Shown here: in pieces, positions 30,278 to 41,372 of the stretch | Layout of the letters: the number at the start of each line of letters is the position of its first letter | Numbering within the stretch: position 1 is the first letter of the stretch | The notes under the pieces: generated by a model | What the model was told of the DNA's origin: nothing | Seen by the model: only the letters and a program-made list of their open reading frames with translations | Database searches by the model: none | Position numbers and translations under genes: made by a program | Origin: Acholoe squamosa | Taxonomy: Eukaryota > Annelida > Polychaeta > Phyllodocida > Polynoidae | Length of the DNA: 64,000 bases | Reading direction: 5' to 3' | NCBI GenBank assembly: GCA_949317995.1 | Contig: OX439041.1 | Coordinates: forward strand, 17,515,501 to 17,579,500

Positions 30278-30540
30278 GGGAGTGGTCATGTTTTAACAAC
30301 GGGGGAGGGGGGTTGGTGGGTTTGGGGGGGGACCCCCAGAACCCTCTAAGGGGGGGGGGACAAAAAAGATTTCGCCCCTTTTGAGCGAAAAAGCCTGTGC
30401 GCGACTATAGAATGAAAAGGGGGGGGGGGACGGAAAAGTTTTTGACCTCTCGGAGGGGGGTGGAAAAATTTTCGCTGTACGCATGCTGCATTACACCAAG
30501 CCCCCCCACCCACCTTGTTGTTAAAAAAATGACCACTCCC
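30278..30540. mobile_element. G-rich Tourist/Harbinger-like MITE, copy 5
   Basis: Ends GGGAGTGGTCATGTTTTAAC and complement, with TAA on both sides (30275-30277, 30541-30543). The interior is shorter than in copy 4, with long G runs. Confidence 0.85.
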
Positions 30541-32615
30541 TAAAATCAAGAATGCTGTTCTCTATGTGGTAGACCAGAACAGTTGCAGAAGCTGTAGCCT
30601 GCCATTAGCCTCTCGAATTTTGTATGTATAAAACATATTATATACTTCTGACAGCTTCAATCGGTACAGCATACTGTAATGAGATTATATTTTGCATTGT
30701 ATATATTACCACGGATATAAAAAAAATCGTCCTATGGGATCGATGGAGTGTGAAGGGGGGGGGGCAATACTAAGGCACTACGAGAGCTGAATTTTTTTAC
30801 ACCTTTACGAATTTAAATACACACAAAATTGTTGTTTTCGTCAAATTTGGGGAAATTTATACACGCAAAATGATCTTTACAGTAGGTTAATTATAGGTAG
30901 TATATCCTATCCTTTCTATTAAACCAGGTAAGGGTCACATTCTATGGGTGTGATTTATCAGTCACTGTTTGTGTCTGTTTGAGATATTCACCATTACATT
31001 GGCCTTGACCATCCAGAATTAGAGGTCACTTCTTGGATATAGTGTCATGAAAAGAAAATTGTTGTTACAATACATGGCTGAGGTAGTGTTTTGGGTATGT
31101 AACATTGTGATATCAAATCATGTGAAAATCTGCAATATTTGACCTTTGCCCTTGAATAATGTGGTATCTTGTTCTAGTAAGGCAAACAATACAGAGAAAA
31201 AGGTTACTTAAAAGTGATTTTTCTTTGTCCAATTAAATGACTATCTAAAGGAAAGGTGGCAGACCTTTATGCTGAATTATAGTAATCCCATGTTCATGTA
31301 TAATCTGCTACTTTTTTGGCTAGTCCTTTGGTAATAAGGAAGCTAATCCCCTGGCACCACTTATGATTTATTTCAAACTAAGAATGGGATAGGGGTCTTC
31401 TGGAAAGGGGCATCTATTCTGCAGCATAACGTCGTGAGATTAGGCCTGTGGGGGCTAAAGTCTTGCATCAGTGATCATTGTCCAGGCACCCTTTAGCTCG
31501 ACCCTCTTAACCCCCCCCCCCCCTGAATGTTGCAGAAAGACAAGAAGATATATTTGTGTACTTAGCAATTTTTAGCACTCTATGATAAGAATTGCCACTT
31601 TAGGGTCATCTTGGTTAAAGATACAGAGGGCACTATACACTATAAAATAACTGTTGAATCTACCAGTGGTCCTCATAAACCTGAGCAGTGAACGACCGTC
31701 ATTGTATAGCAGTGAGCCAGTGTAGTTTTTACAAGAAGCCCCAGGTGGCAGTATGCTTATACACAAATGTACAAGGAATCTCTGTGAGAATAACGACAGA
31801 TTACTGGCAGCTTTGGTAAAGGGATTTCGTCGTTATTTCAATTTTCTACAGTGTATACAAGATACACTAGTAGGTATGGAATCCACATAGAAGAACACTT
31901 CATTTGAGAAGTTCCAGAAGAACTAAATGCATGGCTTCTACCCTCAGACTTCATGTGGCACTACATGTGCTAGGAACAACACTATATATGCCTTACCCCT
32001 CTCATAGAGAATCATGCACCCTTGTCAAGCTTACTGAATAGCACTACATTGTTTCATTATGCCACATGAGATGAGTACATTGTTGATGCATTAGCAGCCC
32101 TTCAAATGGTAATGTCGTAGGTTTTATTTATTTTCATGATGCCTCGGCGCAGTCCCAATGTATAATCTAGCTAGCATAGAATCGGTACCATAAATCCTCA
32201 TGTATTAGACACGGCTTATACAACAGAATTAAATCATCTGTGTCCCAGGGTGCGTCCTATAGGCGAGGATTTTCCACTATAGAACAGTACTAAAATCACC
32301 AAAATCTGACCCTAGGTGTGTCCTATAGGCTGTATCTGAACTTAGCAGCCCTTGATTGGCTAACAGTTACACAGGTATACCACCCCACGTGCCACTCCTC
32401 AGCATCTTGTGTGCATTAAATACATAAGCAAATGACCCCATTGAATACAAGCATATTGTATTCCATGCCCCCATGGAATACGGCTGTTCTAGTACTAATC
32501 TATAGTAACGTCGTATCTGCCATGACATAAAGGGAGATGAGGCTACGTTGTTTCAGCATTGGACACAAAAGCATACAACCCCCCACCTCTATCTACACCT
32601 GACTACTACACAGAG
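30541..32615. other. Intergenic stretch with one MITE fragment
   Basis: No gene seen. About 32200-32345 carries the internal motif ACTATAGAACAGTACTAAA and GTCCTATAGGC-type sequence of the CCGTAATCTCCCGCG palindromic family, so it is probably a decayed copy. There are homopolymer runs at 30758 (G) and 31510 (C). A possible splice acceptor TTTCAG at about 32555 precedes the small gene. Confidence 0.5.
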
Positions 32616-33898
32616 ATGAACATGTTGGGAGGAATCCCTCTGGCCTGCCTGGTCTTCTATGCAGCTACCTCCATGATACAAGCAGAGGCTGCCACCCTAC
32701 GAGACAAGGTGAGTACAAATATGGAGATTCTAAACATTCACTTTCAGCTCTTTACTTCTTTGGGACTTGTTGTTGAAGTTGTTTTGCAAAACTGGGACCA
32801 AGGAATCACCCCATAAGAATTGCTGGTGCCTATATCTTTATATGCCACCGATTCCCTGCCTCCCAGTCTCACATACTCCTTCATAATAGTTTACTGCACC
32901 GAAGTCAGGGTCTACAAAAGTTTACATTTTCTACTTCAATATACCTCCAATGATTTAATGAGGTATAAGGGAGTTTTTAACAAAAGTATTCAACCTCTTA
33001 GATTTGGGGTCTAATGGAATTTAAGAGGGCCTTTTTACCATGCAATGATACAGTTTAATGGAATTTAGATTTATGTCTATGGATATTATTTCATGTAAAT
33101 CTCAGTAAAGGCCCTGGAAACCTGAGATGTAAGATCACTCAAACTTCTCTGAACCTGCTGGAAACTTATTCTATAATTGTCTGTAAATCTTATTAAAAAA
33201 CAAGGAAATCACGGATATACTATTTTGCAAAGCTCCATAAATTCGCTGGGAACTTAGGACATGATATGCTGTATCTCAGTACACATGAGGGAAACATGTA
33301 ATATAATCTCACGTAAATCTCAGTAAAGCTAAGGGGAACATGCAGGCCCCTATGATGCCCTGGGGCATCCTAGGGGCCTGGGATGTGTCCAGGGATGCTG
33401 GTATTAATAGTAGAAAGTACAAAAAAGTACAGGGCATTGGCATTATTGCTTATTCATGCAATGTAATATGACAATATCAAATCAATGATAATAGTAAAGC
33501 TGTTAATTCAATTAAGAGGAAGTTCATTTATATAATATAATGACGAGAATGGTATATACATGTACCTACCTTTACTGTTCTTGATGATATTGTTGTAATA
33601 CCGCCACACCAGTGACCTTGTCATCTCTCCCTTCTGAAATCGAGATACCTAAGCAACTTTGCTCAATATGTTTAGATGTAAAGTATCTAAGTTTTGCGTG
33701 GCTGACTCGGTTAGTAAAACCTCTTGTGTGTCTCAGAGGGTCTTCAAACTCCCAATGTATATGTCTCTGTATCTATACCATTGTATTCTCTGTCAATGAA
33801 TAAATACAAAGACTAACTTGAACTAAATGTTTACTGTTTTACAGATAGAGGCTGTGCTGGATCAGTTCCAGGAAAAGATGTGTGCAGATATCAACTAG
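32616..33898 (+). CDS. Putative small secreted peptide, two exons
   Basis: Exon 1, 32616-32708 (ATG at 32616; upstream in-frame ATGs exist, and an acceptor-like TTTCAG at about 32555 suggests a 5' exon), and exon 2, 33845-33898, join in phase 0 by GT-AG (AAG/GTGAGT, TTTACAG/ATA) and end at TAG 33896-33898. The 48-aa product has a strong signal peptide (MLGGIPLACLVFYAATSM, likely cleavage after AEA) and a charged, helix-prone mature part (LRDKIEAVLDQFQEK) with one Cys. I do not recognise the family. It could be a real short secreted peptide, or the first exons of a larger coiled-coil secreted protein whose rest was lost; LINE debris begins about 115 bp later. Tentative. Confidence 0.35.
33338..33380. 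repeat. Hairpin in the intron of the small peptide gene
   Basis: CAGGCCCCT...GATGCCC pairs with GGGCATC...AGGGGCCTG. Nearby are direct repeats of GTAAATCTCAGTAAAG (about 33095 and 33305). Confidence 0.6.
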
Positions 33899-34015
33899 TT
33901 ACATACACAGCACACAGAAACAGTTCAATTTCAAGAGCTATATCAAAAATATCAAAGATTATCTGACAAATATATCTCAATGTAACTTTGCAAATGAAGT
34001 AAACAAATTACATAT

Positions 34016-34660
34016 GGCGTGCCCGAGGGATCAGTGATGGGCCCTGTGCTCGATCTTCTCTGTGTATATTACTCATTACCAAAGTGTGGAAATTTTGATT
34101 GTACTTTATATGCCGACGACGCTGTAATTATGACTAGTTCACCTGGAGATATGAGAAGGGCAATTAATCTAGTAAGCCGGTGATGTATAAATAATGTACT
34201 GACTATTAATACAAGTAAAACAAAATAGATGCTTTTTAATGATGTTTATAAAGATGATAGTCAGTTTATGTTAAATGGCTCTGTTTTGGAACGCGTATAT
34301 AATTTCCCATATTCGGGGTTACATTAGACCCAGAACTGAATTTTATTGAACATAGAAATACCTGTATTCGTAATATTAAGAATAAGATTTTCCATCTTGC
34401 CAGAATCAGAAAATATCTTGACACCCCATCAGCCTTGGATGTTTTCAAAAGCAGGGTCCTACCCACCTTTTGACTACTGTGATTTTATATGGGACAGGGA
34501 ATATAGAGAGGAAACCATTGAACTACAACTATTACCAAACTGGGTCCTAAGGATTGTTTATAAGGTTAAATTAGAACAACACCCTGTCATGACTACCCTT
34601 CAAATCCAAGACGCTAGCGGATGTTATGAGCTAGCAAAAAGGAGAGATGAGCATTTACTT
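34016..34660 (+). pseudogene. Non-LTR (LINE) reverse transcriptase fragment
   Basis: The translation gives the RT motifs GVPEGSVMGPVL and the catalytic LYADDAVIMT, then thumb-like sequence (NNVLTINTSKTK) and a C-terminal stretch (RNIKNKIFHLARIRKYL, later RRDEHLL) seen in jockey/CR1-like LINEs. Several in-frame stops and frame changes make it dead. It has no endonuclease or 5' part and is a typical truncated copy. Confidence 0.8.
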
Positions 34661-35089
34661 TTCTGAGCCTATAGACTTGCAAAAAATCCCATATATATTT
34701 ACAATCGTAACCTCCCTACCAGATTACATATACAAGGAAAAGACTTCTTGTGCCACATTGTTTAAAACCGATGTTCATTAAGAGTCCATACTATAGAGCT
34801 TGCTGTAGATGGAATCTTTTAAAGCCAAAATATTGTATTGACAATATTGTAAAGATCAGAAAATGAAATCAAGAAGGATTATCCAGAATGTTTCATGTGA
34901 AAACCTTATTGCAGTTTAAGTAATATCGTCACTCATCTCATCTCATTTCATCATTTCTATAATATGCTGTCAAGTGACAATCAGGTATGGTCTTCCATTA
35001 TAACCACAATTGAACGTTGTACTTAGAAATGGTAGGTTGAACATTGATAAACTGGTCTATCTATATTTTCAATATGTGTACACAGAAAA
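34661..35089. other. Intergenic stretch, no gene recognised
   Basis: Probably contains more LINE-derived sequence at its left. Nothing else supportable. Confidence 0.4.
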
Positions 35090-35392
35090 CATGGAAGATC
35101 CGTAACTAGTCAGCGGTGACCACTTTAGGTCCTCAAGTTGACGATACCTAAAACTACAACTTTAGGTACCCGGTAGTCAAAATGATGACTTTAGGTCATC
35201 ATCCTGACGACTCAGGTCGTCAGGAAGACAATACTGACAATACGGAGTCGTCATATTGACGACTCAGGTCATTAGGATGACAACCTAAAGTTGTCCTTTT
35301 GACTACCTAAAGTTGTAGTTTTAGGTATCGTCAACTTGAGGACCTAAAGTGGTCACCGCTGACTAGTTTTGGATTTTCCATGTTTTCAGTGT
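35090..35392. mobile_element. 303-bp palindromic MITE
   Basis: The arms begin ACACAGAAAACATGGAAGATCC and end in the complement of ACACTGAAAACATGG, with long pairing through CTAGTCAGCGGTGACCACTT, AGGTCCTCAAGTTGACGATA and CCTAAAACTAC. The centre is rich in ACTCAGGTCGTC-type repeats. A near-perfect fold-back DNA element, non-coding. Confidence 0.85.
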
Positions 35393-35844
35393 AATGGAGA
35401 GGGCCTGATAGAACAACCACAATGCGTGGGTATCAGGTACTTCTTAATACATTTACTTGTATACATTTGTATTAACCCAATAAACGACTTGGCCCAATCT
35501 AGGTGGATAGCTAAAGTTAGAGAAAAATGACTTCCATGATTAAATTAAGCATTATATATTATTTTTCTGTGTTTTTTTTCAATGTTGGTATATACACTTT
35601 GATATGCATCATGTCATGTATTTTTGTTGCGAATTAATTAAAGACACAAAGATTTGATTTGCAATGGCACACTATAAGAAGATGTACCGGTACCAGAGAC
35701 CCAATGTAAAGTATGTAGACCAAGTATCTTTTGTACAAATTCACAATTTCATTTTAAATAGACGTGGTCCATTACATCTATGAGGCTCTTCTTGATATTT
35801 TTTTGCCTTCCTCACTCTTATGTTATTTCATTATTGTGTTTTAG

Positions 35845-35910
35845 TCTTTGGACGAGTCATCAGTTCGTTCATCGGATAGTCCTGAACATTTCGAGACAAG
35901 ATCAGCCTAG
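35845..35910 (+). other. Candidate terminal coding exon
   Basis: After a good acceptor (TGTTTTAG) the frame SLDESSVRSSDSPEHFETRSA ends in TAG (35908-35910). It is in phase 0, the same phase as the donor at 32708, so it could be an alternative last exon of the small secreted gene. There is no other support. Confidence 0.2.
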
Positions 35911-36107
35911 TGAGTAATTTCCAAAAGTGTGAGAAGTAAGGTCTGCTTTGGACCACTTTTCCTTGCAAAGGATACATAAGCAAGTGTCAACGACCATGGA
36001 CTATTTTTGCATCGTATTCCCCGAAGTGAGTCTACCGTATTCAACGAGGCCATGGCTTGACCGTCAATACCTGAACCCATGGTATAATTAACTTTGCTTT
36101 ACACCAC

Positions 36108-36166
36108 TTAAAAGAAAAGACCGAAATATGTCAACATAAAAACAGGGTGGTCTTTTCTTTTAAGAC
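36108..36166. repeat. Short inverted repeat
   Basis: TTAAAAGAAAAGACC pairs with GGTCTTTTCTTTTAA. The same GAAAAGACC end is used by the larger palindrome at 39312-39540, so this may be a mini-copy. Confidence 0.6.
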
Positions 36167-36706
36167 ATATTAAGCTAGCGGTAGGAGCAAGTCTCCCCCC
36201 CTAGTGTGGGGACTGTGGCTTACATTCAACTCAGACACAGTCCATTACTTCCACCGTGCCCTGTGAGCTGTGACTTCAAATGATGATAGTTTTATTTTAG
36301 GACTCTATCAATTGACATGAAATAAAAAGCATACTCTTTGAATCTTCAAGTTACATGGTCACATGTTACACTCTATTTGGTTACTATGGCAGCCAACTCC
36401 ATGTAAAATCCTAATTGTCGGTGTATCTGTCACTGTGGTAACCAATGTTTTTGTTAAGAATCCACCAAAAACACAAACAAATGTTGCTACCATATTTTTC
36501 TTCATGAAAAATTGTCTAAAGTAGGTTTTCATAAAACAATGAAATTATTTCACTTTTTTTGCCATAAATACTCATTAAAATTGGCCAAACCCTTTCTCAA
36601 TTCTCTACCATGTTTAGAAGCTCACGATATCTCATCAAATTAGAGTACAGACTAGTGGTTTGAGATGTATAGAAAATACATGTCATAGAACAACCTAAAT
36701 CGTAAT

Positions 36707-36975
36707 GTGTTCTGCTTGGAGAGCTGCTGCAAAGGTGGCCTTTCGTTGTGCAATATGTGTAACGTAAGTCCCAATAAGCCTAATAGTGGGATACAGCATA
36801 ACCTTAATAATAGCTACTGGACGATACACTGGAACAGTACATAGCCCAGCCTGTCCATAACATTGTGAGGTGGATATCATATAAGCAAACTAGAGTCCAA
36901 TAGAGCGCTGTAGGAGGCAAGCAAACACTGGATAAGCTATTCTGTCAGTGTGCCAGGTTCTGGGTCTTAGATCTG
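36707..36975. repeat. Dispersed or duplicated block, copy 2
   Basis: Counterpart of 5310-5560, about 0.75 kb upstream of the copy B start. It contains GTGTAACGTAAGTC, which could be a splice donor, so an untranslated 5' exon is possible but unproven. Confidence 0.6.
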
Positions 36976-37474
36976 TACCCATGTATGGTTAGGCTGACCT
37001 TGACCTCAAGGTGTATTTACAAACTCATAGAGGACACTCCCTGCTGCAGACCAATTTGGAGACCAGAGAAGTGGGCCAGACATGCTAGCATGATATTCAA
37101 AGGTTAGTCTGATACCTAGTGTGGTATTGTTTCTCAATTACTAGTGTTCTTATAATTATCACTAGCTAGAATTGATTAGATCTACCTTATGGACATGTAT
37201 GCCATGGGTGTCATACCTCAAAATGAATTGTAGACTGCTGGAACCCTACTTTACTACAGACATTATTTGATTAGTTACATGTGTATCTCTCCCACCCAGT
37301 CCAATCATCTACATATATTATGGCAGCTCACTAATTCATTATAAGGCTTAAGCTCTTGCTATTAGGTTTCCTTGTGGAGGAAATAGGTAAAAGATAAGCC
37401 AAGGACTGAGGGCTAGTTAAATGAAAATATAATAGCTACTGAAAGAGAATAAGACTTGTTTCCTCCATGTTCTA

Positions 37475-40400
37475 ATGAATGGGTTTCTTTTCAGTACTCT
37501 AATGGGCATCCATCAAGTCATTGTCTATATCGTGTTCACACTGAGTGGCTTGGTAGTTTTACTGCCATCAACTGAAGGTATATATTTGCAAACTTCCTTA
37601 AAGTCTAGAATAATTTTAAGGATATGTCAACAGCAGTGGGGTCTAAAGGCATTTCATTCTAAAAGTTAGGTTTAAGTATTTTTTTTATCATTTTGAAGGT
37701 GTAGAATTCAATGGGACTGGTCGTTTTTCAGCAGTTTTAGTTCCTGTTGCTATGGCAACCATTTCCCTTGGCTAAAGTAGAAAGTGCATCTGCTCATTTC
37801 AAGGTGCTTTGTCATTTTCTACTGTTACTATGGAAAGTGGTTGCAATGGCAACAGGAACAAAAGTTTTTGTTAAACGACCACTCCCATTGAATTCTACTC
37901 CCTCAAATTGATAAAGAAGAATAGTTCCCTAAACTTTAGAATGAAATGCCCCTAGGCCAAGGATATGTTGGATATCAGTCTCCACTATTAAGTAGGGAAT
38001 CATATCTAAAAGTAAATATTAGTAATCACCTGCATATTTTGTCACATTTCATTCATTCTGTCATTTGCTATCAAGTATCACAAATGGTAGATCCAGTAAT
38101 AATTATGAGGCTGCTTCAGATGTCCTTGTTGTAAATTCTCCAAATAAAATAAAATGTTGATTTCTGCAACTATTATAAGTTGGCAGGTATCCATCACAAT
38201 AGCATTGTTACATCTCTTGCATTTGGAGAGTCCTAATTATCTTATACATTGTATGTATTGCTATTGATTCCAGGTACATGTAGATACAGTATAAACAGTG
38301 CCCATGCTGCTGCCCAGTATAACGTGTCAGGAGGACGAAACCTGTACTTCACCTACAGCTGTACTCCATCTTGTGTGGACAGGGACATTGAGGTTCATGT
38401 ACTCAGTATGCAGAGACCGTACATCTCACAGGATATCTCTCAGCATGTTACAAATATAACAGGGGCTGTAAAGGTAGGTTTCTGAGAAATAACCAAACAG
38501 AGGATGAAATGAAAACATCACCAAAGACTAATTGAACCAACGGTAGTATCAGAGTATCAGATAAGCTGTGTCAAATCATGATTTGAGCAACGAGGGAATC
38601 AAATGTTTAGATTATCATAGGATCTCTCCAAGTCAAATTCGTGAAGATTTGGAAAAGCATTTTTTTCTTCTTTTGTGTCAGGTCAATGTTGAAGCGCTGC
38701 AGCTTACCAACATCAAACTCATATTAATTAACCAAGAACCAGTATATTGGAATATCACAAGGCCCATCGCTGCTAATATCACAGATATTCTCTTGGTAAG
38801 TATATTTGTTTAAGCACTGATACCTCAGTGTGTCATTCCAATTAACTAATTCCAAAGAGTTGCACTGTAATACTGTGTCAAGCTATTTACAACACTTTGC
38901 TTTTCTTTTTTGGAAAACAGTAAGAAGTGCTGTCAGTACAAAGCTAATGACTCTGCAGTAAATAGTCCCGTACCCAGTACACGACAATGTGCTGTATATT
39001 TACAATCGGGGCTCAGAGTGTGGACACTTTGGGCCATTCATGAATGCTTATCAAATGCAGTGTTAGTTATAGGCCCTATAGACTCAGAAGGAAACAACAA
39101 GGTATCTTGGTAATGATATAATAACCACAGATGCATATATATGATTAACTAATGACATGGGCCTTTTTCATTTTGAATCTGCCCCATCACTCTTGCAGTT
39201 GGTTTAGTGATCTATAGACTAATAGTTTTCAGCTGTGAGTTGCAATAGATACACTCCACACACATACAAAGCAAATCATGCCCCGTTCCCACCCTAATTT
39301 TGGCTCACCATGCAAAGAAAAGACCACTCTATTTCCATGACGATTTCATTACGTAGATTTTCAAGTAGTATAGGTTGTGTCGAATCTACTGTTATAATAA
39401 TATAAGCAGGCCTGTCTGTTGCTTCCTGCCCTTATGACAGCAGATGTGGCAATGTGGCACAATATATACTAGACTTTTATTCAATACAAAATCTACCAAA
39501 TGAAATTGACATGAAAATAGGCTGGTCTTTTCTTTTCACTGTATAAGAAATTCATGCAACGTCTGGTAGAGAGAACTTTAAGATAAAGTGTGCTTTCTTG
39601 CTATCGCTGAAAAGCGATATTTCTAGAACTAATCATTAGGAATTTCATTGATTGCATCCACATACTTTCTAATGCAGGTATCTCATAGAGACTCTGGCAC
39701 GACAGTTACTTTCGATGGTCAATATTCACCTTCTATTTCTTACACAAAATCTGTCATCAATGGATGGACATCATCTGAAATGGAAGACTTTATTGAAGCC
39801 AGATTTGGCTTTTTGACCTCCTACACTGGTGCTTATGAAGCTTCGGCATGGTTATTAACTGTAGGAAAATGCTTAAACCCATCAAGTAAGGGAAAGTTGA
39901 TAATTTTGCCTTTTAGGTTGCGTAATAAATTGTATGAAAAGTTCATAATTAACACCAACCTTTTAGGACATTGACTATACTTAAACACAATTGAAGGTGT
40001 TTGATTCTTTTTATTTCAACTTCCTCTATTTTCTAATACTTCTTTTGAAAACTTATATCATGAATTTGTTACCAGAGGGACAGCTAAAACTCAGAGTATA
40101 TATTATTTTGGTTCCATCAGCCATATGTTAATGCCTTAAAGAGCGTATCATTGCTATGCAAAAGGTCATGTGACAGCTGCCATAAAGCAATTTCATTGAA
40201 TTGAAAATTTGATGACTGTGTTCCAACAAGTTTTCAAGTAAGGATAAGAAGTGAACTCTATTGTTGAGAGCCTACCGATTCTATGTACTGTATATATTGC
40301 TTTTTGAACAGAAACCTTTCAAAATGAGCCTAAACCATCACCCCCAAGAGAAGACATTGATAAGTCTTCTACCATCAATCCAGGTTACCTTAGCCCAGAT

Positions 40401-40950
40401 TGTGGTTTGTATACATCTTTATCATTTATGTCATTAGATAGGCTATACTAATTATCATTGTTAGAGATCCTTTTTCATTTGAAACTCGTAACACTTATCA
40501 TATAATAAACTGATAAAACACACTTAACAATGTAGTTATATTTACAGATATGTCTTATGATAAAAACAACTTCTTATGAAAAATCTAGATTGTAGCGTTG
40601 TAGTGCATTGATATGACCATGGAGATTTTTTTCTTGTGTTGTTTCAGTCCCCAGGGCTGAAAGTTACTGGTCAGCACAACAGCGACGCGCCCGTTGCAAC
40701 AGTAAGTCACTGATCAAAGCATCAATGAACTTCAAAAATCAGTCTAGCTATTCATCTTTTTCCAATAAATTAATCAAATTAGAGATATTTGCCCTATCAC
40801 AAAAATAATAGATATATTGAAGTAGGCTATTGATATGTTTTCTCTATTTCAGTAAAAAAGCCAGAGAATGATGCTGCGTCTCCATGGTTTGCAGTTTTAG
40901 GACTTGTAATACTCATAGTGATATATGCGTGTGTGAAATGTAGAAGGTAG
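37475..40950 (+). CDS. Copy B: betaglycan/endoglin orphan-domain-like type I membrane protein (7 exons)
   Basis: Exons: 37475-37577, 38274-38473, 38682-38795, 39678-39885, 40312-40404, 40648-40701 and 40853-40950 (289 aa), all GT-AG. Exons 3, 4 and 6 have exactly the lengths of copy A (114, 208, 54). Exon 1 gives a signal peptide (VYIVFTLSGLVVLL). The extracellular domain has three Cys, EVHVLSMQRP, IKLILINQEPVYWNI and ARFGFLTSYTGAYEASAW, the same orphan-domain-like signature as A; exon 3 is 27/38 and exon 4 about 39/69 identical to A. B has an extra Cys after the domain (GKC) and sequons NVS and three NIT. Exon 5 is a Pro/Ser linker, exon 6 ends in a furin-type RRAR-C, and exon 7 is a membrane helix with the tail KCRR. 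Purifying pressure on the domain is implied. Ligand unknown; a TGF-beta family ligand is a hypothesis. Confidence 0.85.
37640..37956. mobile_element. Palindromic MITE in intron 1 of copy B
   Basis: The outer arms GGCATTTCATTCTAAA and complement, and the inner arms GTAGAATTCAATGGGA...GGTCGTTT and complement, enclose TTGCTATGGCAACC and its partner. Fold-back element of about 315 bp. Confidence 0.7.
39312..39540. mobile_element. Palindromic MITE in intron 3 of copy B
   Basis: CAAAGAAAAGACCACTCTAT pairs with the complement at the right end (CTGGTCTTTTCTTTTC), and ATTTCATTACGTAGATTTT with AAAATCTACCAAATGAAAT. Non-coding. Confidence 0.7.
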
Positions 40951-40957
40951 CACACTA

Positions 40958-41070
40958 TAGAGAGTTTAAGATCAGGACTTGTACGGCAACGTGTACTTCT
41001 AGAATGATAGGAAATGGTAGGCTAGACGTTGCCGTACACGTTACAAGTAGGCAAATCTTAAACTCTCTAT
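40958..41070. repeat. Fold-back repeat just after the copy B stop
   Basis: ATAGAGAGTTTAAGATC and TTGTACGGCAACGTGTAC on the left pair with their complements ending at 41070. It starts 8 bp after the TAG, so it probably lies in the 3' UTR. No AATAAA is found between the stop and 41370. Confidence 0.75.
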
Positions 41071-41372
41071 TCTCTCAGACATACGACAAACCATGGACCC
41101 TCCTTCCACTGGTGTACCTTTGGAGTGGAGTAATGAGAAATACTTCTCCAGGTATAAACAGCAAGAAGCAAGTGTGGAAATTTGTATTTCTGAATATCCC
41201 TGTACCGCCTATTCCCAAGAATGATTAGGCCCACATTCAATCACTCTTGGAATTATATACTCCTTCATACCACTTTTCATTATGTTCTGTATATAAATCT
41301 AATATTTTGATATATCGAATGAAAGGGGTCCATCATAAGCCAAGATAAAGAATCTCCTACATAATATCAAGA

